Source: Hermodice carunculata
Lineage: Eukaryota; Annelida; Polychaeta; Eunicida; Amphinomidae
Length of the DNA: 64,000 nucleotides
Direction: 5' to 3'
Assembly (NCBI GenBank): GCA_964020975.1
Contig: OZ026612.1
Span: 132,790,441 to 132,854,440, forward strand
In this document: piece after piece, positions 49,153-58,715 of the stretch
How the letters are laid out: each line of letters starts with the position of its first letter
How positions within the stretch are numbered: position 1 is the first letter of the stretch
The notes under the pieces: generated by a model
Told to the model about the DNA's origin: nothing
Database searches by the model: none
Seen by the model: the letters and a program-made list of their open reading frames with translations, nothing else
Position numbers and translations under genes: made by a program

Positions 49153-52100
49153 AAGTTGCTAGTTTGGCAAGAGCTAAATGTTTACCATGTTTTATAGGCA
49201 TATGCTCATGTACAGGTAATTCCTTGATAAATGATATGGGCCAAAGCAGCACTGCACTTTGTATGAAAGTCCCATATTGAAAAAAAAAGAAGCTTTTTCG
49301 ACAACTGCACTCACACTGGGATGATAACACAGATGTCATTACACTGTGACTGCCCACATAAGACTTCCATTTCGAGACAATGAAAATACACAGATATTTT
49401 TTTCTTCACTGTATTTTTGTTGTTGTTTGTTTTTGAAGGAATAACTGTTTCGATCTGACAAGTTTCATCTGTGGAGTGATTTTAAATAGTGTCTTCCAGT
49501 CCCTGTACACAGGCTGTCAGAAAAACACACAAATGACACTTCCATACGGTCCGATGCCAGGACAAACGCGGGCTGATCACCACTGATCCTTGGGGATGAT
49601 ACAGGTGACTGATCACCACTGATCCTTGGGGATGATACAGGTGACTGATCACCACTGATCCTTTGGGATGATACAGCCTGGGCATTCCTATAGTCCGAGG
49701 TGGCACACCAAATGGGTTGTGCTCATTCCACAATCAGCAGACTAGTTGCTCATCCTCGGGGAAAAAGGTTCATAGACAACAGGCCACATCCAGGGTGTAA
49801 CAGGATTACTATAGCAGTAGGAGATTGTCAGATGCGTTTTTCCATCTACAAGAAAGATTTGGGACAGCAACTTGTACAGCCAGAGAAACACCTGGAAGAT
49901 GCAACTCCAGCTAAGGCAGTCAGACAGTGAGGTGACATCTCTGGGAGAATCAGTGGAGCATCAGAAGGCCTTTCATGGGAAATCAGCTCAACCCCCGCTC
50001 CCCATCACAGCTGCCTGGTATGGTCTCACCAACATGCCTGCTGGAACCAGGCACAGTGCGCCACAGCCCTGTGCTCAGGAAATCCTGCTTGTGTTCAGGA
50101 TGGACTGATGCCTGGCAATGTGTGTGGTGTAGACATAGAGACAGGTACAATGTATACCCACTGGGAGGCGCTGCTAATATCATGGTTTGGGCTGTTATAT
50201 GTCCATGTGTTACAGACTCCTCTGGTGGTGGTGGGTGGCAATTGGACCATACAGTGGTATATTGACAAATTCAGCCACATCCCCTGCCCTTTCTTCAGAA
50301 CCACCCAGACATTGACTTGTTCCAGCAAGATAATGCACATCCACACAGGGACTGTGTGACCACGGCAGGAGGCCAATGCTAGGGTTTTGTCATTGCTAGC
50401 ATCTTCCCTGGGCATGAGTCCAATTGAGCACTTCTGGGATCAACTTGGCCAGCCATTTTCCAGAGGGATGCCCTACCCAAAAGCTGATCAACTTGGCCAG
50501 CGACTTTCCAGAAAGATGCCCTGCCCAAATAGTGGCCAGTGACTTTCCAGAAGGATGCCCTGCCCGAATAGCTGACAACAACTGGTCCAGGCCTTAAGAG
50601 AAGAGATGCACTGCACCTCTGTCAAAACAGAATACAGCATCTGATGGAAAGCATACGCCACTGATACAATGACTGTGTAGCTGCTGCTGGTGGCTATACA
50701 CACTACCAACATATGACTTTTGAAATTAGAGGACACTCAGAAAACGTTAGGCAATAGCCACTCGGTCATGCCTCAATGCACTTGAACATTCTAACTCCCA
50801 GTAAAATGTTCAAAGTTTCTATATATGATAGAATGGACAATTTAAGAAGACATATTAAAAAATTTGAACATAAACCCTGCTGTGTGCTTTCATTGACTGT
50901 AAGTCTATATCATTCCAGAATTATTAATATGGATGATAAGACTGATATCACTCATTGGGATGTTAACACATATGCGCCCCCTAATATGAAATTGTTCAGT
51001 ACTCTCTTGTGTTGGAGATGCACATTGAGTCTCTTCTATAAACCTGTTTCTAACCTTGATATCTATAAATTTATTAATTATCAGTCTTTTATCACCACTT
51101 AAGTGACAAGACAAGTTAATTTTGATGTAGACTGTGACACATTTATATGTGCAAACTTTTTGTTCTTTGTTCCCAGAAGTGAATATTTTTGTGGTTTTCC
51201 AACCTCTAGCACTGGATAGTTACCAGACTTTTTGCCACTTGGGGGCACATGTGTGTAAGACTGATATCACTCATTAGGATAGTAAGACTGATATCACTCA
51301 TTGGGACAGTAAGACTGATATCACTGATTGGGACCGTAAGAATGACATTCTGTAATTGACCAGATTGATAAGACTAATGGACCAGTATCACTGTTCTATC
51401 ATTGACAAGGGTAAGACAGGAATGAAAACACATTATCACTGTTCTACAACTGACTGGAAATGATAAGACAGTATCACTGTTCTACAACTGACTGGAAATA
51501 AGACAGTATCACTGTTCTACAACTGACTGGAAATGATAGGACAGTATTACTCTTCTACAATTGACTGGAAATGATAAGACAGTATCACTGTTCTACAACT
51601 GACTGGAAATGATAAGACAGTATCACTGTTCTACAACTGACTGGAAATGATAAGACAGTATCACTGTTCTACAACTGACTGGAAATGATAAGACAGTATC
51701 ACTGTTCTACAATTGACTGCTATGATAAGATAGTGTCACAGCATCACTGTCCTATAAATGCCCGGGATGATAAAAAAATATCACGGTTCTATAATTGACC
51801 AGGATAAGAAGAGAGTGTCACTGTTCTATCATTGACCTGGATAAGAAGACAGTGCCACTGTTCTATCATTGACCTGGATAAGAAGAGAGTATCACTGTTC
51901 TATCATTGACCAGGATAAGAAGAGAGTATTACTTTTCTTTCATTGACAGGGATGACAAGACAGTATTGCTGCACTATCAGTGCCAACCTTTGTGCATAAT
52001 ATAATTAATGAACAGATCACGATGATTGCTTTCCCTGTGGGGAATTATGAAGCAGAATTTCATTTGGTCTGCTGAACAACACTTGCATGTCTGAATTGAA

Positions 52101-53916
52101 TCAAACAGGAGATATGATATATGGGTTTCTAGCTTCATCCACTTGGCCCAAAGTGCCTTATACCTCCTGACGGTATCATGAAATTGATGAAAGGATGAAA
52201 GGATCTCCTCAACTATCCCCCTCCACTTCTGACAGTAAACCTGATTCCCGGTCCATAATGTTAAAGCCCACCTACGGCATGATCCCAAACTCCACACCTG
52301 ATTTCTCTCTGAAGATTTAAATTAGGCAATTGTTCCAGACCCACAATATAACGCCATGAATTACGCTGACTGTAGGCAGGAAATTATTACAAATTTTGCT
52401 AATCAGCGAGATTTGATGAAATTTCCTGTGCATCAAAAGAATTTCATATAGTGACTTCTGATTAAGTGAGAAGAAGTTGTGGCCAATTTCCTGTAGCTCA
52501 GGCCTTGCAATCCCACATACTTGCTAAATTTCCTCCCTTTCCACTTTTTCTCGGGCCGATAGGCCTTATTAAGCCCAGGTTTGGTAAAAATTGAAATGCT
52601 TCAAAAGGCAGCACCAGATCAGAGTATTATGGTATACACAGCTGACTTTTTCCCAGAAAGGTGCCTGCTACTTGTTCTTCATGCATGAGTCTGCCTGATC
52701 TCCTGGAGATCCCGACACACATCAGTGGGCCTGGCATCCTTTACATGCAAACTTGAGTCATATGTGATGATGGAGGCAGGACGTTTTGTCTATTGTGGTG
52801 ATGCTTTACATCTATAATGTCATATGCAAGGTACAAATATATCTAAGCAAGAGCCGAGCATATGAATTGTGACACCTGCCTCACTTCTTACATGTGACAC
52901 CTGCCTCACTTCTTACATTTGACAAGGAGACATCTCGTCCTGTGCTCTGCCTAAGGTTTAATATCCCTGTTATCAACTCTGTTTTATGATCTTACTTGTG
53001 CCTTTGTGGACAATCACCCTGTCCAACCTGACCCTGTCAGTTTGGGTAGTGCCAGTGCTCCATACAATCACCCTGTCCAACCTGACCCTGTCAGTTTGGG
53101 TGCTGACAGTGCTCCACACAATCACTCTGTCCAACCTGACCCTGTCCGTTTGGCTGCTGATAGTGCTCCACACAATCACTCTGTCCAACTTGACCCTGCC
53201 AGTTTGGATGCTGACAGTGCTCCACACAATCTCCCTATCCAACCTGACCCTGTCAGTTTGGGTGACGACAGCAATCCACACAATCACCCTGTCCAACTTG
53301 AACAGGTCAGCTTAATTACTGCAAACCCCTCGGCCAGGACGGACAGACAGACAGAGGGACGGATGTGTAGGTGACGACAATACCCCTCGGGTAGGTCAAG
53401 GTCACTTCTGTTTGGCCTAATGACAAAGCTTTGGTGCAAATGCAATGAGCAGAAATATCACGGCAAAGCCACTTTTCTTAAATGCAGCACTGTGACCTAA
53501 ATATGTGACCCAGTGACCCTAATTTTCACTAAGTATCTGAGGCATCCTTAGGACCAACTGTCATAAATAATTGGTGCAGTTACAATGAGTAATTTAATAT
53601 TGGAAAATATCACGGTAAGGCCATTTTCCTTCAATGCAGCACTGTGACCTAAATATGTGACCCAGTGACTTAGTTTTCAATGGGCATTATTATAAACATA
53701 TTTATTTTCTCTGGATTGCCTAGTAGTATACAGAGACTAATCTGGAGGCATCTGGGGCATTCTTAGGACCAACTGTCATAAATAATAGATGAGCTACATT
53801 TAATATTTTTTTTAGATATTGCTTTAATGCCGTTTTTTTTTCTGCAATGTAGTACTGTGGCCTAAAAAATGAGACCTAATGACCTACTTTTCAATAGGCA
53901 CGTGAAGCACCTCAAT

Positions 53917-53954
<38 letters not shown>

Positions 53955-55264
53955 ATAAACATTTGGTCTCTGTAAAGCGAGTGTTTTGGAGATATGGCGT
54001 TAACAAGGCATAGAGGGATGGACGGATGTGTACTTGACGACAACACCCCTTAGGCCTTTTGGGCCAAGGGGTAAAAAGTAAGTAAAACTTGCCATCAAGT
54101 TTGAAAGCAAGGTGCCTCCGTGGAATATACACTGCATGGTCACTTAAAGCTGACACGTGTGACCACTGGATGAATTGATTTTATATCTCCACTAAAATTC
54201 TTTTTTAACTTAAGTTGTCATTTGTAGTCTGCACTCATATTAACTCTTTCAGTGCCAATCATGTCTTAAGTTGATGTACTAAAGTGAAAGTAGTTTGAAT
54301 AATCATTAGGATCTCAGATTCTTATTCCTCGTACAAAGACCTTTCATTCAAGTACCAGCATGCCTCTAGCTCTGAAAAAAAAAATATCCCAGGTCAACAG
54401 CTTTTCTCAGGGCGCATTGTGCCCAATGAGCGCCTAGAAAGCTGTTGACTCAGTCCAAAATTTGGCACTTAAACAGTTAAAGTAGATGTCATCGTCATCC
54501 TGTGATAGCGTCATATTACTACATGTGGTTATACTTTTAGGATGAAACAAACAAAGGGGAGACTTGGGGCAGTTTGACTGTGTATTTAAGTGTGATGATA
54601 CACTAGCACAGCCAGAAGCATAGGGCATCTACATACGTTATAGCACTGATGGCTTGGACAGGTAGGATCATAGTGCTGGAGATTTAGGACAAGTATGGGA
54701 TTCTGCTGATCTGTTGCTGGTCATGCATGCAGTCTGGAATCAAAATTAATATCATGGGAAAGCTCATCAGCAATCAAAGTCATAGAGGACTTCTCCACGA
54801 ATTACCAGATTATACAAGTTAAAGATGAAATTTTTTTGCTTGACAGGCCGACATGATGGTTTTAAGATTCTTGCCAAGCAGTCCTAGTGACTAACTGGAG
54901 TAGAATGCGTGCCATGTCAGAGTTGAAGTGCGATGGGGGTCCCCGGTGTACTGCTGTGGCCATCATATGCTACTGTATTGTGTGCTGGTCTTATGCTTGT
55001 CTAACCATTGGCTTAAACATGCCAAAATTATAAATGAAACTTACCTAAGATAATCCCTGCGGCAGAGTAGTAGATTAGCCTTAGTGAACAGCGTAGACCC
55101 CACCTCACCAAGCCTGCAGTCACAGCACGAGCATTTGAGGCAGTCCTCGTGCCAGAACTGGTCCAATGCCTTCAGTAAGTAGCGGTCTGTGATCTTCTTT
55201 TTACACCCCATGCACTCATGCCGCTCAGACATGGCATTGGGTTCCTGTGAGATTTGCATAGCAC
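30173..55264 (-). CDS. LMO: LIM-domain-only transcriptional cofactor (LMO1/LMO3/Beadex type), three recognised coding exons
   Basis: Spliced product from the ATG at 55259-55257 is 176 residues: a short N-terminus, LIM1 (Cys16, Cys19, His37, Cys40, Cys43, Cys46, Cys66, Asp69), LIM2 (Cys80, Cys83, His102, Cys105, Cys108, Cys111, Cys130, Asp133) and a Ser/Pro/Gly-rich tail of about 40 residues. All 16 zinc ligands are present. Family knowledge: LMO proteins are nuclear adaptors with no DNA binding of their own. They bind the LDB/Chip LIM-interaction domain and bHLH/GATA partners and compete with LIM-homeodomain proteins. Exons: 55264-55045, 32862-32737, 30362-30173, with two introns of 22,182 and 2,374 bp, both splitting an Arg codon AG|N. 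'[13 protein letters not shown]' and '[10 protein letters not shown]' match my memory of fly Beadex more than vertebrate LMO1/3. The 55264 boundary is an acceptor, so at least one further 5' exon exists and the true start may lie upstream. Confidence 0.95.
30363..32736 (-). other. LMO intron between the two halves of LIM2
   Basis: GT (minus strand, 32736-32735) to AG (30364-30363). Contains unique sequence, a C-run at 31624-31637, a local duplication ('agcatcaggattc' near 31865 and 32034) and a partial foldback element at 32360-32453. No other gene is supported. Confidence 0.8.
32360..32453. mobile_element. Partial foldback MITE, family T2
   Basis: Hairpin arms CAGTCAACAGCTTTCCTCA... and ...TGAGGAAAGCTGTTGACT flank a diverged loop. 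The right side ends 'tctttagagtttaa', a worn TTAA end. The left terminus is not recognisable. Confidence 0.55.
32737..32862 (-). CDS. LMO: LMO middle coding exon: first half of LIM2
   Basis: Acceptor 'gatatgttgtag' then G completing Arg72, then [41 protein letters not shown] and AG of the split Arg, with donor GTAAGC. The 126 nt keep the frame on both sides. The overlapping plus-strand frame at 32545-33039 is a shadow. Confidence 0.96.
33205..33755. repeat. 29-bp minisatellite, about 19 copies
   Basis: Unit 'agtcatgccagtttgagt' + 'cacactggaac', with variants such as 'ccactttaagtaatactgg' and shortened units. Lies in the LMO large intron. Confidence 0.92.
33983..34044 (+). other. Weak candidate micro-exon, unknown product
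   Basis: The acceptor 'ctgtcttgtgcag' and a donor-like AAAG|GTTAAC bracket 62 nt with an open frame [20 protein letters not shown] (split codons at both ends). It lies inside the LMO intron on the opposite strand. There is no family match and the donor is weak. Confidence 0.15.
34486..34663. mobile_element. TIR MITE (CAGTRAAAC group)
   Basis: The left end TA-CAGTAACACCTC...AATGACAC pairs with the right end AATGTCATTACAATGAGGTTTCACTG-TA. Same family style as the interrupted element at 1593-1942. Confidence 0.6.
34790..35275. repeat. About 85-bp tandem repeat, 5-6 copies
   Basis: Unit 'gatcagctctcatacaaata' + 'agcctgactgaggggtcttc' + 'ttacaatcccctggttaaag' + 'accctttagaccatcagg' + 'atcttaa'. 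One unit has an internal deletion near 35065. Confidence 0.9.
35276..36400. other. No gene seen (intron)
   Basis: Unique sequence with a C-run at 36024-36034. No supported coding segment. Confidence 0.25.
36401..40400. promoter_or_regulatory. Repeat-free, high-complexity intronic block; candidate enhancer cluster
   Basis: About 4 kb in the LMO large intron lack the tandem arrays and MITEs that fill the rest. The densest part (about 37.3-38.7 kb) is rich in TAATTA/ATTAAT/GATTAA homeodomain-like words and holds an inverted pair CCCTGTAATTCC (38180-38191) and GGAATTACAGGG (38262-38273). LMO genes are known developmental regulators often surrounded by enhancers. Assigning enhancer function here is an inference. 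The short frames are not supported as genes. Confidence 0.4.
40714..40888. mobile_element. TIR MITE of the CAGTGG-CCTG group
   Basis: Left 'aaaacctgtcttgtaagact' pairs imperfectly with right 'gatctctcacaacagggaccactgta'. Internal 'ggtctctca' words are shared with 1698-1880. The left terminus is worn. Confidence 0.5.
40889..43074. other. No gene seen (intron)
   Basis: Mostly unique AT-rich sequence with an A-run at 42520-42537. Short frames show no domain. Confidence 0.25.
43075..44190. repeat. Satellite-like tandem repeat, 165-180 bp unit, about 6 copies
   Basis: The landmark 'aaatttcaaagggytarcattta' recurs at about 43421, 43593, 43757, 43927 and 44109. Each unit also carries 'tttgttaattaattaatt', 'aatcagccacacaaa' and 'tctaccaaccctgaaa'. 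Copies are 75-85% alike by eye. Confidence 0.8.
44191..45145. other. No gene seen; small foldback remnant
   Basis: Contains a CCCC/(CA)n stretch at 44365-44388 and, at about 44500-44562, a worn hairpin ('gaaactttcctgatg...ccaaggaaagttgttgattcaatctta') of the T2/T3 foldback type. Confidence 0.4.
45146..45505. repeat. 45-bp minisatellite, 8 copies
   Basis: Unit 'cagtcggttcatcagtatga' + 'tctgtaatgtctggctccca' + 'cagag'; spacing 45241 to 45286 is 45 bp. It encodes 15-residue repeats in all open frames (minus: [15 protein letters not shown]). No start or splice context supports expression. Confidence 0.95.
45506..46724. other. No gene seen (intron)
   Basis: Unique sequence. Minus frames at 45923-46280 show no domain. 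Confidence 0.25.
46725..47315. repeat. About 20/40-bp G/T-rich minisatellite
   Basis: Alternating units 'gaggatgtgtgtggtgttgc' and 'gaggatgtgtctgatgttgt', about 28 units, some shortened. It yields minus frames of 140-230 codons rich in His/Thr/Ser, which I do not regard as genes. Confidence 0.95.
47628..47805. mobile_element. TIR MITE (CAGTAGTACCTGC group)
   Basis: Left TA-CAGTAGTACCTGCCATATGC pairs with right GCAGGTACCACTATA. The body holds 'ggtaactagg' and 'ggtgaccacata' echoes of the ends. Confidence 0.55.
47806..49088. other. No gene seen (intron)
   Basis: Unique sequence. A C-run (47443-47455) lies just upstream. No supported coding segment. Confidence 0.25.
49089..49151. repeat. (TA)n microsatellite
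   Basis: About 30 AT dinucleotides with one 'ac' interruption. Confidence 0.95.
49575..49680. repeat. 36-bp tandem repeat, 3 copies
   Basis: Unit 'gatcaccactgatccttggg' + 'gatgatacaggtgact'. It borders the Tc1-like relic and might be part of its subterminal region. Confidence 0.85.
49690..50665 (+). pseudogene. Tc1/mariner-superfamily transposase relic
   Basis: An N-terminal helix-turn-helix-like part starts at about 49700 ([20 protein letters not shown], followed by [10 protein letters not shown], as in 'GxSxSTISRLxxRxxxTGxxxDRPRSGRPR'). The catalytic region includes [11 protein letters not shown] (about 50183), [20 protein letters not shown] (about 50310) with the second catalytic Asp, and [13 protein letters not shown] (about 50414) with the Glu of a DD34E-type triad. 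The frame carries a stop at about 50266 and another at about 50380, and the SPIEH part lies in a different frame, so it is dead. A duplicated 'gactttccagaaggatgccctgccc' segment (about 50455-50575) disrupts the end. Terminal inverted repeats were not identified. Confidence 0.8.
50666..51239. other. No gene seen (intron)
   Basis: A 108-codon plus frame (50776-51102) reads as ordinary-looking protein but has no recognised domain. It may be part of an unidentified element. Confidence 0.2.
51240..51975. repeat. 38-bp minisatellite, about 16 copies
   Basis: Unit 'aagacagtatcactgttcta' + 'caactgactggaaatgat' in the centre, with diverged edges ('aagactgatatcactcattggg' on the left, 'tctatcattgacctggataag' on the right). 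Confidence 0.92.
51976..52994. other. No gene seen (intron)
   Basis: Mostly unique sequence. A 106-codon minus frame (51977-52297) has no recognised domain. There is a short direct duplication 'gtgacacctgcctcacttcttaca' near 52870-52918. Confidence 0.25.
52995..53315. repeat. 54-bp minisatellite, about 6 copies
   Basis: Unit 'caatcaccctgtccaacctg' + 'accctgtcagtttgggtgct' + 'gacagtgctccaca'. The period is a multiple of three, so three frames stay open for about 110 codons. Not a gene. Confidence 0.94.
53918..53953. repeat. 36-nt uninterrupted C run (G run on minus)
   Basis: Thirty-six consecutive C on the plus strand. It lies in repeat R4 and on the transcribed strand's complement within the LMO intron, so the pre-mRNA would carry 36 G. 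Confidence 0.97.
54045..54072 (+). other. Terminal hairpin of repeat R4
   Basis: ACCCCTTAGGCC, a short T-rich loop, then GGCCAAGGGGT, followed by AAAAAG: a near-perfect stem of 11-12 bp. Confidence 0.65.
54240..54480. mobile_element. Foldback MITE, family T2, copy E
   Basis: Left TTAACTCTTTCAGTGCCAA and right TTGGCACTTAAACAGTTAA are inverted repeats with TTAA at both ends. The internal hairpin (about 54395-54452) has GTCAACAGCTTTTCT and AGAAAGCTGTTGAC arms with a worn tip. The core 'cattcaagtaccagcatgcct' matches the T1 core. Confidence 0.8.
54481..55044. other. No gene seen (intron, next to LMO exon)
   Basis: Unique sequence without other supported features. Confidence 0.3.
55045..55264 (-). 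CDS. LMO: LMO exon encoding LIM1
   Basis: Acceptor 'ttacttatatgtttcag' at 55265-55281, five bases, then ATG at 55259-55257. Reads [60 protein letters not shown] and [11 protein letters not shown], then AG|GTAAGT. Two in-frame Met codons (residues 1 and 10) are possible starts. The frame is open through the acceptor (XGT-GCT-ATG), so an upstream coding exon is equally possible. [17 protein letters not shown] and [11 protein letters not shown] are hallmark LMO1/3 wording. Confidence 0.96.
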
Positions 55265-55889
55265 CTGAAACATATAAGTAAATAGGAATATTCAACATTT
55301 GTTATACACCAATAGCTTCATTCAAAACTCATTTAGCATCAACTGTATTTTCATATATATTTATATATATATACACACACATACACATACACACATACAT
55401 GTCCCACTGTTAAGTAGTATCTCAGCTTCTGATTGGTTGATTGCCATAAACTGTGTACTGCACATCATCAATCCATCTTGATCTAATGATTTCTGAGAAG
55501 TATTATCTATAGCCAATGGCTGCACATGCATATTGGTCCATACGACAAACAAAATGGCAAACCTATAACAAGTGCAAGGGGCCAGTCAACATTGACAAAC
55601 ATATCGGATTCTTGTGTTTTCTTTCTAAATGGAAGCATTTCCTTTCAATTGAAAATGGGATAAAGTCATTAGTAAATGGTTTAGAGTGGGATCCAGCTTC
55701 CTAGACATGAGCTATACCCAGTATCCCACTTCAAACCATTGAACAATAATATCACATACCTATCACTTGTCTCAAGCCATGCTTACCATTTCTATACACA
55801 GCTGGTTGAGAATAACTGTCCTCATTAGTTTTGCTGCTTGTTTCCAACTGAACAGTCATTGTAAACAAACTACATACCATGTTTTGCAT
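55265..55889. other. LMO upstream intron or flank; AT/AC microsatellite
   Basis: Immediate upstream sequence with (TA)n(CA)n at 55353-55400. No first exon recognised. Confidence 0.4.
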
Positions 55890-56090
55890 ACACATGGGTC
55901 TGTGACCTTGAAAATGAGGTCAAGGTCAGGAAAATGTATTCAGGTCAAGATATAGTATCAAGATACAATTTGCGTTTGATGTGGCTTGTAAATCATGAGA
56001 TACATTGCTTGCACAGATTCTGCTATGGATGGACAGTTGGACAAGCTGAAAACCATATACCCCAAACTTCTTTTGTGGGGGTAAAATTAC
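55890..56090 (+). repeat. Interspersed repeat family R2, copy 1
   Basis: 'tgtgaccttgaaaatgaggtcaaggtc', 'gatgtggcttgtaaatcatgaga', 'ttctgctatggatggacagttggac', 'aagctgaaaac', 'tgtgggggtaaaa'. The same modules in the same order occur at 58985-59235. Confidence 0.65.
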
Positions 56091-57044
56091 TTGCATGACT
56101 GGGGTAACAAATTAGCAGCACCTTGACAGGAAAATTTGCACCAAGTTGAGACAATAGTTTGCAATTTCAATGAAATACAGGTATGTGAGAACAAATATCT
56201 CGCACTGCGTGACAGTTGCAGACAATGTTTGTAGCACTCATTGTGAGATTTTTTTGGGTTTTCATGCAGTAATAATCATGTAAACTAAACAACTCAACAA
56301 ATCACGCCATTATCTCTCCCCCATTCTGGCTATGAAGCTTCATGAGAAATGTATGAGGCAGACACTTGCCTTTCAGGTGTATGTTTAACAGTCCGTTCAT
56401 GTGAAATGAAGGACAGTTTTGATCCTGTCCTGAAGCTGAAAGCAATATGCCATTATTCCAATCTGACATATGGTTTCTTCTCTATAACCAACACAATGTG
56501 TCTGCTGATGCATGCAAATGAAGTGAATTTCCACTTAGACTTGTATATTGTGGCAAAATACAATAAGACGAGAATCTGGTCCTGTTTGCTTTATATTTAC
56601 ACTGCTAGGGATGCTTACTGGCAATGTCGTAACCTTACACCTGTGACCTCCTACAATGTCTCTTCTCTCAGCTTTGTACAGGTTTCTGCCCCATTATAAC
56701 AATTGGTCTGAGTTCTATATAGTCGTTATCCTGGGCTAGTTGCTCGCAAGCTCCCACCAGCACTTCTTGCAATTTCCGCCACGTATAAATCTCATTTTCA
56801 TGGCATAAACACTGCCCCCGTAATTTTATCGATATATCAAATTTCTATTTCCTATATATATGCGCCATCCATTAATGCACTTTTATCTCCTTGGATTTGC
56901 ACGCATTTAATCTAGTGAATTACAGGGCCTCAACAGGGTTTTCTTCCTATAGCTAGCTTGTATGCTTGAAAAAGAACTAAAAAGTAATTTCTGCCGTGAC
57001 AGGTCAGCATTCTTATTTACTCTGCCAATCAATACATACATCAT
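56091..57044. other. No gene seen; part is repeat-free
   Basis: Unique sequence. The word GAATTACAGGG at 56917-56927 is shared with the intronic block at 38 kb. The 116-codon plus frame (56349-56699) has no recognised domain. Confidence 0.25.
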
Positions 57045-57250
57045 TGGCCTTTACACTGACTTCTTGCTTGCATTTAGTGACTAGACACACTAACTAGTTA
57101 ATTACTTCCTACTCGCTTGCCTTAGTGACTTGATGCACTGCCTAGGTGATTACTTATTTGCTTCATGCAGTGACTGGCTGTACTCACAAGGTGATTACTT
57201 CTCATTTGTATCACCCAGTGACCACCATACTAACTATAAGATAACCCCTC
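57045..57250. repeat. Degenerate ~55-bp tandem repeat, about 4 units
   Basis: Words 'gtgact.g', 'ctaggtgattactt' and 'cttgcttgc' recur at 50-60 bp spacing. Confidence 0.45.
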
Positions 57251-58224
57251 CCTGTCACTAGTCCTATGACCAGGCAATCAGTTTTCACGATGCCTGCTTA
57301 TTTTTGATAAAACTACAGCAAAATTACACAATTCACTCATGCAGATGATATCCAATGAATTTGATCTATAAATGAGCTCCAAGGTGTTTTTATTGACTTT
57401 TTTTCTACCTTTTTAATGGCTGTGGGCAGCTACATGAAAAGCAACATGATACTGGTTAATGTGATGCTGAATTTAGTTAAATGGAGGACTGAACAAGAAC
57501 ATAGATCAACCTACTTCCCAATTGAAAATATACTCAATGTTACAGCGCCCTCTTGTTGCAGTCAGTCTGCTGGTAACAGATTGCACATGGTGGGTTGGAT
57601 ATTACAAATAGTTAATTGCTTTTTGCTCATGCAATATAAACCTTGATGTTTTTTGTTGCTGTTTAATTTGCATCATATTACCAATAATGCAAGGGGATCA
57701 GGGTCGGTGTAACCACGGTCTCCTACGATTGTGCCAAGGGATATCCTGTCAGCCGACACCCAGCACCGCACCTGCACAATGGAATGTCTTGTGCAGCCGC
57801 TTCCTACTGCTGTCGATGGCCGCGTGTTGCCGGGATCACAATGCAAGTCGTGTCCACTGCTTCACTCACAGCCCTGTTAGCTGCCCCTGCCCCACATGGG
57901 AAAAAATCATTTGTTGGTAATTTTCTTCCCTTATAGCTGAAAACTGCCCTCAAAGAAGTGTCTGATCATCATGTGACTATCACATAAAACTTTTGCTTCT
58001 ACCAAACAGAAAATATTGGATCAAAAACCTATTTTTTAAAGATAGTTAAGATATATTGCCAAGTGAATCTGCATATTGTACTTCCTGTTCTGTACTGAAG
58101 CCAACCTATACTACTAACCCATAAGGCTACAATGACATCATCAATGGTATTAGCTGTGACCAAAACTAAAATAAATGCAATCTTCTCACTGCAGATGGTC
58201 CATGATATAAACATGAAAGTTTAT
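57251..58224. other. No gene seen
   Basis: Unique sequence. The Cys-rich plus frame at 57687-57920 is not a recognised family. Confidence 0.25.
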
Positions 58225-58715
58225 ATCCACAGCCTGGCCTTATAGGCTATAGGTACTGCCACAATACCTATAAAATCTAAAGTTGATGTCATCAACCTGG
58301 TCTAATAGGTTCTAGCTCTTGCTACAGCACCCATAAAACCTTAATGTTGATATCCACAGCCTGGCCTTATAGGCTCTAGGTTCTGCCACAGTACCTATAA
58401 AACCTTAATGTTGATATCCACAGGCTGGCCTTATAGGCTCTAGGTTCTGCCACAGTACCTATAAAACCTTAATGTTGATATCCACAGGCTGGCCTTATAG
58501 GCTCTAGGTTCTGCCACAGTACCTATAAAACCTTAATGTTGATATCCACAGGCTGGCCTTATAGGCTCTAGGTTCTGCCACAGTACCTATAAAACCTTAA
58601 TGTTGATATCCACAGGCTGGCCTTATAGGCTCTAGGTTCTGCCACAGTACCTATAAAACCTTAATGTTGATATCCACAGCCTGGCCTTATAGGCTCTAGG
58701 TTCTGCCACAGACCC
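58225..58715. repeat. 64-bp minisatellite, about 7.5 copies
   Basis: Unit 'ggccttataggctctaggtt' + 'ctgccacagtacctataaaa' + 'ccttaatgttgatatccaca' + 'ggct'. Spacing 58427 to 58491 is 64 bp. Inner copies are nearly identical, edge copies diverged. Confidence 0.95.

Larger units (their letters stand above)
53320..54080 (+). repeat. Interspersed repeat family R4, hairpin-ended, with internal duplication
   Basis: A ~190-bp module ('aatgcagcactgtgacctaaatatgtgacccagtgac', 'ccttaggaccaactgtcataaataat') occurs about three times. The copy ends 'gatggacggatgtgtacttgacgacaac', a hairpin and TAAAAAG. A short version of the ending also occurs at 53339-53390. Confidence 0.65.
32863..55044 (-). other. LMO large intron (22.2 kb)
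   Basis: Bounded by GTAAGT (minus strand, 55044 down) and AG (32864-32863). It holds many tandem arrays, MITEs, a Tc1-like relic and a repeat-free block. These are listed separately. Confidence 0.85.

Noticed and set aside
52973-53374. Three open frames of 107-122 codons
   Set aside because: Produced by a 54-bp array (a multiple of three).
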